Source: Legionella bononiensis (lineage in GTDB: Bacteria; Pseudomonadota; Gammaproteobacteria; Legionellales; Legionellaceae). Taken from it: 64,000 bases of DNA. Each line of letters opens with the position of its first letter. The first letter of the stretch is position 1. The stretch spans positions 682,001 to 746,000 of the forward strand of contig NZ_JADOBG010000022.1 of the NCBI RefSeq assembly GCF_016786215.1. The letters run 5' to 3'. The notes beneath the pieces are model-generated. The model saw only the letters and a program-made list of their open reading frames with translations, did no database searches and was not told the origin of the DNA. The position numbers and the translations under genes are program-made. Of the stretch, positions 1-9,370 are shown piece by piece.

Positions 1-98
1 AGAATAACGGATTGATTTTTGATCCCCGGAACGCCATTCATACTCAGAATGCGAGTACCGGATTACAGAAAATCGACCTGTTTAAACCAAGACGGTAG
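1..98 (+). CDS. C-terminal end of an unidentified protein (cut by window start)
   Basis: An open frame starting at base 3 runs 31 codons to a TAG at 96-98. The visible end is polar, finishing in KIDLFKPRR. It is the only frame open from the window edge for this distance with plausible composition. The family cannot be recognised from this fragment. It converges on the GGDEF/EAL gene on the opposite strand. Confidence 0.45.
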   Translation, partial: NNGLIFDPRNAIHTQNASTGLQKIDLFKPRR

Positions 99-248
99 AA
101 ATGTTAACAGCCCCAAATCACTGACCTACGAATGAGTGGGAATACAACTGTTCAAAGTATAACATGAGAAGAGAGCTCAATTAAATCATAGTGATTTTAT
201 TGTTAACTGATAAAGAGTAAATGCCGTCAGTTAATTAGAGCGACTAGA

Positions 249-3209
249 TTATTCATCGATTAAATACGACAAAAATTTATCACTGGTCATCTCTTTTGAG
301 AAATACCAGCCTTGTACCAAATCACAATTAAGCGAACGAATTAAATCCAATTGTTCCTCTGTTTCTATCCCTTCAGCAATAACCATCAATTTTAATTTTC
401 TGGACAGAGCAATAATACTGCTCACCAGATTTAAATCATTATTATTGGTGTTGAGACTCTGAATAAAAACGCGGTCAATTTTTAAACTTTTAACGGGATA
501 AGAACAGATGTAATTCAGTGATGAATAACTCATACCAAAGTCATCTAATGAACAATGAATATTCATCCTGTTTAACTGATTTAGTTGAGACCAAATTAAT
601 TTGGAGTCATCATTAAAGGCCGACTCTGTAATTTCAAAAATCAGGGATTCGGGATTTACTTCAGCCTCGTTCAATATCAATTTGAGTTGCTCTATAAAAT
701 CGATTTGTTTTAATTGAAGAGTAGAAATATTAACCGCGATTTTTATTGATTTACCGGTTATTAATTGCCACTCTTTAATCTGAGCACATACATTTTTTAA
801 TATCCAATAGCCTAATGGAATGATCAGGCCCGTCTCTTCCGCTATAGGAATTATTTGTTCTGGGGTAATCTGTCCTAATGACAGACTATCCCATCTTAAT
901 AAAGCTTCAGCCGCTATAACTTTATTCACTTTAATATCAATGATTGGTTGATAGCAAATATATAACTCGTTACGAGCCAGTACCTGAGGCAGTTCTGCCT
1001 TGATACGAATAGAATGTGTTGCCATATCCGTCATGGCGCTAGCAAAGACAGTCCAGTTATTCTTACCCTTCATTTTGCTTTGATACATCGCAGTATCTGC
1101 ATTACGCATTAAGGTTTTTGCGTCAATTCCCTGATCAGGATAAATGGCAATGCCAATACTGGATGAAATAACCAGATCCCGGGATTCAATTTTAAAAGGC
1201 CGCAAACAAATTTCCTGACATTTTATGGCAATACGCTCCGCATCAGATATGTGATTTACATTTTCCAGAATCAGCATAAACTCATCACCACCCAAACGAG
1301 CAATAGTATCTGTCTGTCTAATAACAGAGAGATATCGCGTTGATAAGTCTTTTAGTAACAGGTCTCCAGCTGCATGCCCCATAGAATCATTTATTTGTTT
1401 AAAATCATCAAGGTCCAAAAATAGAACTGCCAGTTTTTTTCTACTCGCATAAGCTTTGGAAATGGCGCGCTCTAATTTATTTACACCATAGGCACGATTA
1501 GGTAAATTAGTTAAATGATCGTAGGTTGCCTGATGTTTGAGCAATTCCTCATAACTTTTCTTCTGTGACACATCTTCCATAACTGCGAGATAATGCGTTG
1601 TCACTTCATCATCATTACGAAGAGGGGATATTATTGCAGATACCCAAAAATCCTCTCCTTTTTTATTTTTATTGAGCAGTTCACCTCGCCACTCTTCATC
1701 TTTAATTAACTGATTCCACATCGACTCATAGATTTCCACAGGGGTTTTACCCGACTGAAGTATTCTTGAACTTTGCCCCAAAAGTTCATCCGCACAATAA
1801 CCCGTCTGTTCGAGTACTTTTGCATTAACGTATTCAATAACTCCTGATTTATCAGTAATCATGACTAATACAGGACTTTGCTCCAGGGCACGTGTTAATT
1901 TTCTTATCGTATTTTCTGAGCATTTCCGATCAGTAATGTCTCTAACTATAGCCAATACCAATTTTTCGCCGGTGACATTAAAAATACTCAGACGCACCTC
2001 AACAGGAAAAGAAGTTCCATCTTTTCTTTTGTGACGTCCTTCAAGAGTAATTGGACCGTCCTGCAGATCCTTCCACATTTGACTCAATACGTCATAAGTC
2101 ACGCCGACTTCTATATCCCAAACATATAAATTACAAATCTCTTCCCGCGAATAACCTAATGACTGACATGCTGCGTGGTTAGTTTCTAAAAAATGACCGC
2201 TTAAATCATGAATGAAAATAGCATCAGAAGCGGCGTTCATCAGATTTCTGTACCGTTCCTCACTTATTGTCAACTGATTAATCTGTTTTATTTGATCGGT
2301 GATATCTTGTTTAATTGCAATATGCTGGGTGACTTTGCCCACTTCATTAACTACGGGCACTATGGTCGTTTTAGCAATCCAATCGGTACCGTCTTTTTTC
2401 CTGGATTGAATTTGTCCTTTCCAAATGGCTCCAGCTTCTAACTGGGTCTTTATCTGCTCAAATAAAGTGATATCTTCTATAGGAGAACGCAATAATGAAG
2501 CGACTGTCTTATTAAGAGCCTCAGAAGCATTGTAGAGGGTAATTTTTTCAAACGCAGGATTGACGTATTCAATGACGGCTTCTTCATTAGTAATTTCAAT
2601 AATATCACCTGCTTTTTCAAGAATGGTATTCAATAATTTTTCTCTGTTTTTAACTAGTATTTTCGAAAAAGTAAGCGCGCAAATCCCTAAAAAATCGTTA
2701 AGAAAAGGAGTCATTAATGCTAAAAAGGGTACTGTCGAATCAAGCCATATACTGATACAAATGAACGTTTGTTGTGTTTTTTCAAGACAAATATCAATGC
2801 GCTTCTTTAAATTTTCCGACCGTTGAGTTCTAAGTCTGACTGTTTTGATTTGTAAAAGAGAGCTGGCTGCCAATTTGTTTGAAGCCTGTCGCAGTTCCTT
2901 TTGAATATCAAAATTTAAACCTTGCGACGCAAGATGACGAATGGATTGATGCACATCATATTGCCAGAGTACGATTATTTTATCTTTTAATAAGGGATGT
3001 TGAATAAACACTTTTAAAACCTGTCCTGCAAAATCAGGTAACGACAGTTCATCATGGCTATTCTCGATCAATTGACTAATAAGCTCACGTTCAAATTTAT
3101 AGGTACTTAAGTAATCTTCCTGATTCTTTGGATGACTTGAACGAATAGAGAGTAGGGTTTTTCTTTTTTTATCCATCATGAACTTACACCCACAATGGTC
3201 AAATATCAT
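249..3209 (-). CDS. PAS-PAS-PAS-GGDEF-EAL cyclic-di-GMP turnover protein
   Basis: This 986-residue protein should make and/or degrade c-di-GMP in response to a sensed signal. After a roughly 200-residue N-terminal region of GAF-like length come three PAS domains at about 200-310, 320-430 and 435-555. A GGDEF domain follows (about 565-725) with an intact GGDEF active site and an RQTD inhibitory I-site five residues before it. The C-terminal EAL domain (about 735-980) keeps EALLRW, the EITES glutamate, DDFG, the KID lysine, the AEGIE glutamate and the VQGW glutamine, so both catalytic domains look competent. No transmembrane segment is evident, so it is probably cytoplasmic. The start is uncertain: a Met-Met pair 10-11 residues downstream is an alternative and neither has a clear ribosome-binding site. 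It is divergent from the thiolase gene. Confidence 0.9.
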   Translation of the reverse strand: MIFDHCGCKFMMDKKRKTLLSIRSSHPKNQEDYLSTYKFERELISQLIENSHDELSLPDFAGQVLKVFIQHPLLKDKIIVLWQYDVHQSIRHLASQGLNFDIQKELRQASNKLAASSLLQIKTVRLRTQRSENLKKRIDICLEKTQQTFICISIWLDSTVPFLALMTPFLNDFLGICALTFSKILVKNREKLLNTILEKAGDIIEITNEEAVIEYVNPAFEKITLYNASEALNKTVASLLRSPIEDITLFEQIKTQLEAGAIWKGQIQSRKKDGTDWIAKTTIVPVVNEVGKVTQHIAIKQDITDQIKQINQLTISEERYRNLMNAASDAIFIHDLSGHFLETNHAACQSLGYSREEICNLYVWDIEVGVTYDVLSQMWKDLQDGPITLEGRHKRKDGTSFPVEVRLSIFNVTGEKLVLAIVRDITDRKCSENTIRKLTRALEQSPVLVMITDKSGVIEYVNAKVLEQTGYCADELLGQSSRILQSGKTPVEIYESMWNQLIKDEEWRGELLNKNKKGEDFWVSAIISPLRNDDEVTTHYLAVMEDVSQKKSYEELLKHQATYDHLTNLPNRAYGVNKLERAISKAYASRKKLAVLFLDLDDFKQINDSMGHAAGDLLLKDLSTRYLSVIRQTDTIARLGGDEFMLILENVNHISDAERIAIKCQEICLRPFKIESRDLVISSSIGIAIYPDQGIDAKTLMRNADTAMYQSKMKGKNNWTVFASAMTDMATHSIRIKAELPQVLARNELYICYQPIIDIKVNKVIAAEALLRWDSLSLGQITPEQIIPIAEETGLIIPLGYWILKNVCAQIKEWQLITGKSIKIAVNISTLQLKQIDFIEQLKLILNEAEVNPESLIFEITESAFNDDSKLIWSQLNQLNRMNIHCSLDDFGMSYSSLNYICSYPVKSLKIDRVFIQSLNTNNNDLNLVSSIIALSRKLKLMVIAEGIETEEQLDLIRSLNCDLVQGWYFSKEMTSDKFLSYLIDE

Positions 3210-3354
3210 ACATTAATATTAGGCGCTTATTTGACATTAATCAAAATCAAAGCGTTTTATTTTCAATCACCATTCCGCGAATTCTACAGTAAAAGTAGAG
3301 CGGATTATCATTTTTGGTATATGCTTAATAATGTATTTAGCAGAGGGAGTTATC

Positions 3355-4629
3355 ATGAGTTTTAAGAAAAAAGTGGCCATACTGAATAGTTCCAGAACTC
3401 CTTTTGTTAAATCCCATACACACTATCTGGGCAAATCAAATCAGGATTTACTGGGGGCTGCCTTAGCCGATTTAATACAAAAGACACACATTCAAGGCCA
3501 ATTATTAGGTGATGTGATCGCGGGCGCCGTCATCAATCATCCCTTTGACTGGAACCTTGCGCGCGAAACGGTATTAGGAAGTGAGTTATCACCAGAGACC
3601 CCAGGATTAACCATACAACGAGCCTGTGGAACTGGATTGGAAGCAGTGAACTTAATTGGATTAAAAATCGCCAGTGGCCAAATCAGTGCAGGCATAGGAG
3701 GCGGCACAGATACCAATTCAGACATTCCCTTAATTGGTCAGAGAAAACTGACTCATTTTTTAATTAAATTGAAACAAGCTAAAAGTGTTACAGAAAAACT
3801 CTCGGTTCTCAAAACATTCAGGCCAGGTATGTTAAAACCTCAATTACCTGAAGTACGAGAACCACGTACCGGTTTGTCTATGGGAGATCATTGTGAACTC
3901 ATGGTTAAAGAATGGAATATTACTCGTGAAGCACAGGATGAACTGGCACTTCGTTCGCATCAGAATGCCGCGCACGCTTATGATGAAGGATTTTTTGATG
4001 ATTTAATCACCAATTTCAATGGGTTAAGTCGCGATACCATTACACGTCAAGACACCACATTGCAAAAACTGGCGAATTTAAAGCCTGCTTTTGATCACTC
4101 AGATAAAGGAAGTCTTACAGCAGGAAACTCAACTCCTCTGACCGATGGAGCCTCTGTAGTTCTTTTAAGTTCACCTGAATGGGCAAAATCCCGTCAATTG
4201 GAAGTACTGGCTTATTTCGTAGACTGTGAAGTCGCCGCTGTTGATTTTGTACATGGAGCAGGTTTGTTAATGGCTCCCACCATAGCAGTAAACCGCTTGT
4301 TAGAACGAAATAATCTCCGTTTGCAAGATTTTGATTTTTATGAAATTCACGAAGCTTTTGCTGGCCAGGTACTTTGTACTTTAAAGGCTTGGGAATCAGA
4401 CGCGTATTGCAAAAATGTTTTAGGACGAAAATCTCCTTTGGGAAGTATTAATTTAAAACAAATGAATGTAAAAGGTGGAAGTCTTGCTCTGGGTCACCCA
4501 TTTGCCGCTACTGGCGGTCGATTGGTAGGATCTGCTGCCAAAATGCTTGCCCAAAAAGGTAGCGGCCGGGTCTTGATCAGTGTATGTACCGCAGGAGGCA
4601 TGGGCGTAGCCGCAATTATAGAACGCTAA
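3355..4629 (+). CDS. fadI: Acetyl-CoA C-acyltransferase (FadI-type thiolase)
   Basis: A thiolase that should carry out the last step of fatty-acid beta-oxidation, cleaving 3-ketoacyl-CoA to acetyl-CoA and a shortened acyl-CoA. The nucleophilic cysteine sits in QRACGTGLEA, and the later family motifs HEAFAGQ, GGSLALGHPFAATGGR and CTAGGMG are all present. The protein is 424 residues from the start chosen here. I place the start at 3355 because AGAGGGAG lies 6-7 bases upstream of that ATG; an in-frame ATG at 3331 lacks a ribosome-binding site. No FadJ/FadB partner is adjacent, so the gene appears monocistronic. The exact paralogue (fadI versus a related acetyl-CoA acetyltransferase) is less certain than the fold. 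Confidence 0.85.
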   Translation: MSFKKKVAILNSSRTPFVKSHTHYLGKSNQDLLGAALADLIQKTHIQGQLLGDVIAGAVINHPFDWNLARETVLGSELSPETPGLTIQRACGTGLEAVNLIGLKIASGQISAGIGGGTDTNSDIPLIGQRKLTHFLIKLKQAKSVTEKLSVLKTFRPGMLKPQLPEVREPRTGLSMGDHCELMVKEWNITREAQDELALRSHQNAAHAYDEGFFDDLITNFNGLSRDTITRQDTTLQKLANLKPAFDHSDKGSLTAGNSTPLTDGASVVLLSSPEWAKSRQLEVLAYFVDCEVAAVDFVHGAGLLMAPTIAVNRLLERNNLRLQDFDFYEIHEAFAGQVLCTLKAWESDAYCKNVLGRKSPLGSINLKQMNVKGGSLALGHPFAATGGRLVGSAAKMLAQKGSGRVLISVCTAGGMGVAAIIER

Positions 4630-4665
4630 ATCCAGTTCATTTTTATCCTGAACCTCATGCTATCA

Positions 4666-5559
4666 TTAAGTACTTTTTAATCCACGAACAGGAACATCCA
4701 TATGATATACGTAATGATTAATTATTTGTTCGGCCTGTTCACTGGTTAATGGCTTCGTGATTGCTCCTTCCATGAAATACTGCTCACAATCATATTTCAC
4801 GACATCAGCTTCATATCCTGTTAAAGCAATAATGGGAACATGATGCTTCGTATCTTTTTCCATATTACGTAATTGCTTGGCAACTACATACCCCGAAGTA
4901 TCTTCCAAACCAATATCCATTAATACCAAATCATATTTACCTGGATCAAACAGCTTTAAAGCCTTATCCCCTGTATCAGCAATATCGACCTGACAATTCA
5001 AAGCTGTTAAAAGAGCCTTCTCAACATTCTGGGCAATTAAATTGTCCTCTATCATTAATACATTAGGCAAAGAGGTTACTTTTGACACCTGTTCTGATTT
5101 TGGAAGTTTTTTGGATTTGGTATTTTGCTCCTGAATTTTAGATGCACTGATATCCGTTAGTACAACCACCAATCCAACTACATTTTTATTCTCATCAAAC
5201 ATAGGAACGCGATTGGTTTTAAAATAAAAATGCTTTTGCTTGTCATTAAGTATTGGTTTTTCCTCAACATTATACTGAGATTCACCGGTAAATATGGCAT
5301 TCATATCTTCTAATTTTAACGCCTCAACACATTCCTCACTCCAATGAGCAAATTTTTTCATTTGCAAATAGGGGGTTCCTTTAAAATCACGAAGTTCATT
5401 CAAGCCTAAAAATTGAACAAATCGATTATTGCAGCCCAGTAAATTACAATCCACATCAACCCAGTAAACAAGATCAGGGATACAATTCATGATATCCATA
5501 TAATATTGATGAATCTGTTCTATATCCTCTGGATTTCCTTTTTGATGATTCCAAAACAT
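4666..5559 (-). CDS. Orphan PAS domain-response regulator receiver protein
   Basis: A 297-residue protein with an N-terminal PAS domain (about 20-135) joined by a short Lys/Ser-rich linker to a receiver domain (about 165-285). The receiver has the acidic pair (MIEDN), the phospho-acceptor aspartate in LVLMDIGL, the ALTGY threonine region and the KP lysine (TKPL). There is no HisKA/HATPase module between them and no output domain after the receiver. It thus looks like a hybrid sensor kinase without its kinase core, or a stand-alone signalling adaptor. No histidine kinase is adjacent. The nearest signalling gene is the GGDEF/EAL protein about 1.5 kb away. The cognate kinase is unknown. Confidence 0.85.
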   Translation of the reverse strand: MFWNHQKGNPEDIEQIHQYYMDIMNCIPDLVYWVDVDCNLLGCNNRFVQFLGLNELRDFKGTPYLQMKKFAHWSEECVEALKLEDMNAIFTGESQYNVEEKPILNDKQKHFYFKTNRVPMFDENKNVVGLVVVLTDISASKIQEQNTKSKKLPKSEQVSKVTSLPNVLMIEDNLIAQNVEKALLTALNCQVDIADTGDKALKLFDPGKYDLVLMDIGLEDTSGYVVAKQLRNMEKDTKHHVPIIALTGYEADVVKYDCEQYFMEGAITKPLTSEQAEQIINHYVYHMDVPVRGLKST

Positions 5560-5865
5560 GAGTACTCTCCCTTCTTTTGTTTTTCATGAAAATTATAGTA
5601 CATATTGGACAATTATGCGTCTTTTCAGATTGGTGACCAGGAAGAATTAAACGAACATCAGGGCGTATTGACCCGTCATCCAACGAGTGCCAACACGCCC
5701 TGAAATTGATGCTATTGATTAATAAAACAAATACAAAGTGTTTTTTAATTTTAATGCTTGATAATCAAAGAGTTAGAAACAAATTCGGGATCTCTCGCTG
5801 CATTGCAAATCATAATTTTCCTGTCTTAATATAGAAATTCATTCGATTATTTTACTGAGCTATTA
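5560..5865. other. Intergenic region between divergent genes, with a 9-bp stem
   Basis: This 306-base spacer holds the promoters for the two divergent genes. It contains an inverted repeat, TCAGGGCGT at 5658-5666 and ACGCCCTGA at 5695-5703, with a 28-base loop. No gene or RNA family was recognised. The segment just upstream of 5866 is AT-rich and lacks an obvious ribosome-binding site. Confidence 0.5.
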
Positions 5866-7914
5866 ATGGCGGCACTTACTGTATTTGCATTTGGTACTGG
5901 GGAACAAAGTAATAAAACAAAAAATATAATCTCCCAATTTTCTACAGCCTGTAGTAGCGATCACTTCATTATCGAAGGCCCAGATTGGCTTGGAAGAGAA
6001 GTTAAGGGTAATGCCAAAAACGCGGCTCGTCGAATCGTAAAATGGTTAAGTGCTCAAAACAGCCTGGATAACTCGGTAAATTTAACCGGATTTAGCCGTG
6101 GATCCATCACCTGCATCCATATTGCAAACCGTCTAAAACAATTCGAATCCTATCTGGAACATCGAGCAAAACCTTTAAATGCACAGCAAAGCAAATTACT
6201 GGCCCAATTGAAGGCATTAAAATTAAACCTATTTGCTATTGATCCGGTAGCAGGGATGAGCGATAAAAGTGAAAAACTTGCTCGAACCATTCCAGACAAT
6301 GTAAAAAATTATATCGCCTTACTGCAAATGGATGAGATGCGGCGTGATTTCAAACCTCAGGACATCACACGCACCATTATTATGTCGCCAGAACAAACGA
6401 AAGTATCCATGATCCCTATGTACGGGAATCATTCGGATAATACTAAAATAAAAAATGAGAAGATGCAGAGTGGCGCAAAATTATCCTGGTATATATTGCA
6501 TTTTTTCTTAAACCATAATGGTACGCAATTCAAAAATAACCAAGCACCGCCAATAATAGCTCATCATCTTGAACAGGGTGTTATGGAGCTTCCTGAACAC
6601 CCTGATGCCAAAAATCTATTAAAATTATGTTCACTTCATCATAAAGAAAGAGAACATTATTTAATTTCAGGCCAAGAGTTTAAAATTCATGATGGAATAC
6701 CTTTACCCAGGATAGCAAGAACGTTAAATAACCATTTAAAATATTATGTAAAAAATTTCCAATTTTTTACGAATCAAATAGAACGAGAACTATTTAAAAT
6801 ATCCTATCCCAGAACGTTTAATTATTTATTTGAAAAAAATCAGTTTGATGAACGATTTCCCCACGACAGCGCCAGTAACGACCAGGATGTCATAGCAGAA
6901 CTTGAACACCTCAGACTGGAGGATCCCGATTTATTCAAACGACTGGGTACACGAGGTGTAGCTTCTACTGATAAGGGTATTTCTCTGGGCAATCCTCGCG
7001 GAATCTATTATTTAGAGCCTTGTTCCAGCATCCAGCAAATTGCTCCACAGCTGGTACCTGATTTGGTGAAACAGCGCGCACAAGCAATGAATAAACTGCC
7101 ACAACTTGAATTGGAAGTTTATCGGCTCTGTTTTCGTTATCAACGGGAAAAGTCAGAACTGAATTTTGACTCTAACCGCTCCCTATCCTCACTTGTTATA
7201 AACATTCGCAATGAAATCAATTACATTGTAAATAATTCCACATTGAGCAGGGATATCAAGTATCACCTCATTCTGGACAAAATTGAAGCACACTATGAAT
7301 TTCTCATTCAGTCCAATAGCCCATCTGAATTAAAATTCATGTTACGCGACTTATTAAAAAAACAAGGACGCGAGTACCAGATTCATCAACATTCATTGTT
7401 AAATGGCGTTTTGATAGGGCTGGTAGACGCTTTATTCTGTCTTATCAGAGAAATCATCAGCTTTCTGGGAAATTTAGGGTATATTGGCGGCGCGACTTTA
7501 AGTTTTATTGGCACCGGAATTCAGGATCTGGGACGACGAATCAATGAAGTACTTGGGGAATTTGGCTATAACTCACTAAAATATACTCTGAGCGCTCTTG
7601 CGACTCTAATAGAGATAATTGGCTTTGCGATTAAAAACAGTTTTGGATTAAAAGCGATAACCGAGATAATTACTTTATGTATAAACAGCATTAAAAATAC
7701 TTTGGTCGCGGCTATCAACTCTACCGAAATCGAGCGCCTGGACAATAATCAAACAGAAGCACACGAGCATCCTGAGAAATATTCCACATTCAAGACCGCA
7801 CAATTCAGACATCGACTGTATTATCAAAGCCTTAATTATTCATCAGAACAAGGACTGTCTCATCAGGAAAGAAATACCCTTGTTTCAAAAATACTGACAA
7901 CGGTAGATCTGTAA
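5866..7914 (+). CDS. Alpha/beta-hydrolase-fold protein, candidate Dot/Icm effector
   Basis: A 682-residue protein whose first 200 residues look like an alpha/beta hydrolase. A nucleophile elbow GFSRG gives Ser77, FAIDPVAG gives a candidate Asp126, and MYGNHSDN a candidate His189. This spacing and the FSRG elbow recall DUF2235-type hydrolases associated with phospholipase activity in secreted toxins, but the substrate cannot be read from sequence. The middle is charged and helical. A hydrophobic stretch at about 508-610 (rich in Gly, Leu and Ile) could insert into or lie on membrane. There is no signal peptide, which fits a type IV effector better than a type II substrate. The start lacks a good ribosome-binding site. 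I do not recognise a named orthologue. Confidence 0.7.
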   Translation: MAALTVFAFGTGEQSNKTKNIISQFSTACSSDHFIIEGPDWLGREVKGNAKNAARRIVKWLSAQNSLDNSVNLTGFSRGSITCIHIANRLKQFESYLEHRAKPLNAQQSKLLAQLKALKLNLFAIDPVAGMSDKSEKLARTIPDNVKNYIALLQMDEMRRDFKPQDITRTIIMSPEQTKVSMIPMYGNHSDNTKIKNEKMQSGAKLSWYILHFFLNHNGTQFKNNQAPPIIAHHLEQGVMELPEHPDAKNLLKLCSLHHKEREHYLISGQEFKIHDGIPLPRIARTLNNHLKYYVKNFQFFTNQIERELFKISYPRTFNYLFEKNQFDERFPHDSASNDQDVIAELEHLRLEDPDLFKRLGTRGVASTDKGISLGNPRGIYYLEPCSSIQQIAPQLVPDLVKQRAQAMNKLPQLELEVYRLCFRYQREKSELNFDSNRSLSSLVINIRNEINYIVNNSTLSRDIKYHLILDKIEAHYEFLIQSNSPSELKFMLRDLLKKQGREYQIHQHSLLNGVLIGLVDALFCLIREIISFLGNLGYIGGATLSFIGTGIQDLGRRINEVLGEFGYNSLKYTLSALATLIEIIGFAIKNSFGLKAITEIITLCINSIKNTLVAAINSTEIERLDNNQTEAHEHPEKYSTFKTAQFRHRLYYQSLNYSSEQGLSHQERNTLVSKILTTVDL

Positions 7915-7965
7915 ATTCTTTAGAGGCCTTGGGCCCTCTCTGGATACAGCACCAGAGTATTGGAG

Positions 7966-8125
7966 TCACTGCCATTAAGTGAAGCACTATTTATTGTAGA
8001 TTGGCTATTTTCGTAGCCCGTATTAGCGAAGCGTAATACGGGGAAACCATGAAGTGTGTTCCCAATTCGATCCTGTATTACGCTCTGCTAATACAGGCTA
8101 CTCATCCTTAACTTAATGGCAGTGA
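7966..8125. repeat. Nested palindromic element: REP pair inside 15-bp inverted repeats
   Basis: Two inverted REP-like palindromes (8013-8043 and 8072-8101, core TATTAGCGAAGCGTAATAC) face each other. The whole is enclosed by a perfect 15-bp inverted repeat, TCACTGCCATTAAGT at 7966-7980 and ACTTAATGGCAGTGA at 8111-8125. It sits between two convergent genes, so it may act as a bidirectional terminator. The structure is also that of a small non-autonomous mobile element. Related copies occur at 29.7-29.9 kb and 37.3-37.6 kb. Confidence 0.85.
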
Positions 8126-8141
8126 GGGTTGGATAATTTCA

Positions 8142-9227
8142 TCAAGCAAGATCACTCAGGGTAACTTCAGGAACTTCCATGATGAGATGTTCCGTATAAG
8201 CAGTTGATGGCGTTTGAAAACCAACTGGAGCATTCCCTGCTAAAATGTTCCTCATAATGACTAATGAGATTATTGACGTCAACTCATAACCATTGGGTGT
8301 AGTCATCAAGGCAGCTTTTTTAATCCCCTCCCGATTGATCACTTCACCGTATATTTTAGAAAGCGAATTTTGCCGTTCGGCACTGGATGGTCCCTCCGGT
8401 AATTGTCTGATTTTATATTCAATAAGATGTTTAATAGGAGTCCATTTAAATATCGATTTAACTGGATTAATCCATTTGTTAAATTGAATCATTTTTTTAG
8501 GTAATGCCATATAGGTTTCTATATGAGGTATTCCAGTACTCCACCAGGCAGAAGCTAAATCACCCCATGAAATGGTACTGCACGTTAACAATTTTTGAAT
8601 GCCAAAATCAAAGGTTCGCGTCTTCCAGTTCCTGGAATGACGATTTAAATGACCATTATCTCGGATAAGCGTTCCTTCAGAAATCCCTGTCATCATCGTT
8701 CTGGCCGTTCCACGAGAAACACTCGAACCCGCTTTCATTCCCTTTTGTAAAAATCCTATGGCAATAGTTAACTCAATTGCATCGGGTAATTTACTTTTCA
8801 AATGCTGAGCCAGGCAATCACTGGGAACCACATCAAATCCCGCGCCAGGTAATATCATAATCCCTGCGGATTTAGCCTGTTCATTCAAAGTCATTAATTG
8901 TTCAATAACCTGTACTTCACCCGTTATATCGACATAGTGAGTTCGTGCCGCAAGACAGGCTTGAACCATTTTTTTATATGTATGGATAAAAGGGCCGGCA
9001 CAATGTAAAACTGCTGTAAATTCTTTTAAAATATTTTTAGCTTGTTCCTGGTCCTCAAGATCAAAAACTCTATAATCCAGATTTAATGCTTTGGACTGAC
9101 GAATCAGTTGTTCTTTATTTCTTCCACCCAACACGGGATTCAGCCCTTGTTTCACGCTTAATTCAGCAATTAATGTTCCGGTATAACCATAAGATCCGTA
9201 AATTAAAAAATTATTTTTCTTACTCAC
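8142..9227 (-). CDS. Saccharopine dehydrogenase-like NADP-binding oxidoreductase
   Basis: A 361-residue protein with an N-terminal Rossmann nucleotide-binding loop (IYGSYGYTGTLIAEL) followed by a GGRN segment, the arrangement of the saccharopine dehydrogenase/trans-acting enoyl reductase family. CAGPF and the GAGFDVVPSDCLA block are typical of the family's short-chain-lipid-associated members rather than of true lysine-pathway enzymes. The substrate is unknown; a lipid or enoyl substrate is inferred only from family resemblance. It is monocistronic, ending at the repeat element at 7966-8125, and divergent from coq7 across about 140 bases. Confidence 0.8.
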   Translation of the reverse strand: MSKKNNFLIYGSYGYTGTLIAELSVKQGLNPVLGGRNKEQLIRQSKALNLDYRVFDLEDQEQAKNILKEFTAVLHCAGPFIHTYKKMVQACLAARTHYVDITGEVQVIEQLMTLNEQAKSAGIMILPGAGFDVVPSDCLAQHLKSKLPDAIELTIAIGFLQKGMKAGSSVSRGTARTMMTGISEGTLIRDNGHLNRHSRNWKTRTFDFGIQKLLTCSTISWGDLASAWWSTGIPHIETYMALPKKMIQFNKWINPVKSIFKWTPIKHLIEYKIRQLPEGPSSAERQNSLSKIYGEVINREGIKKAALMTTPNGYELTSIISLVIMRNILAGNAPVGFQTPSTAYTEHLIMEVPEVTLSDLA

Positions 9228-9370
9228 GTCAATCCCTTGTTAAGATACTGATTTATTTCATCTTATAACTTTATTTCAACATTATCGAGGTAAAATTAAG
9301 TCCGTTAATGACTTCAAAGTCTATATTAATCAAGTTAACATAGGGCATTGGAATCCTTTCTAAAGTTTCT

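Noticed and set aside
2208..2826. Plus-strand frames of 77 and 88 codons inside the GGDEF/EAL gene
   Set aside because: They lie wholly within a strongly supported minus-strand gene with intact domains and have no ribosome-binding site or family match.
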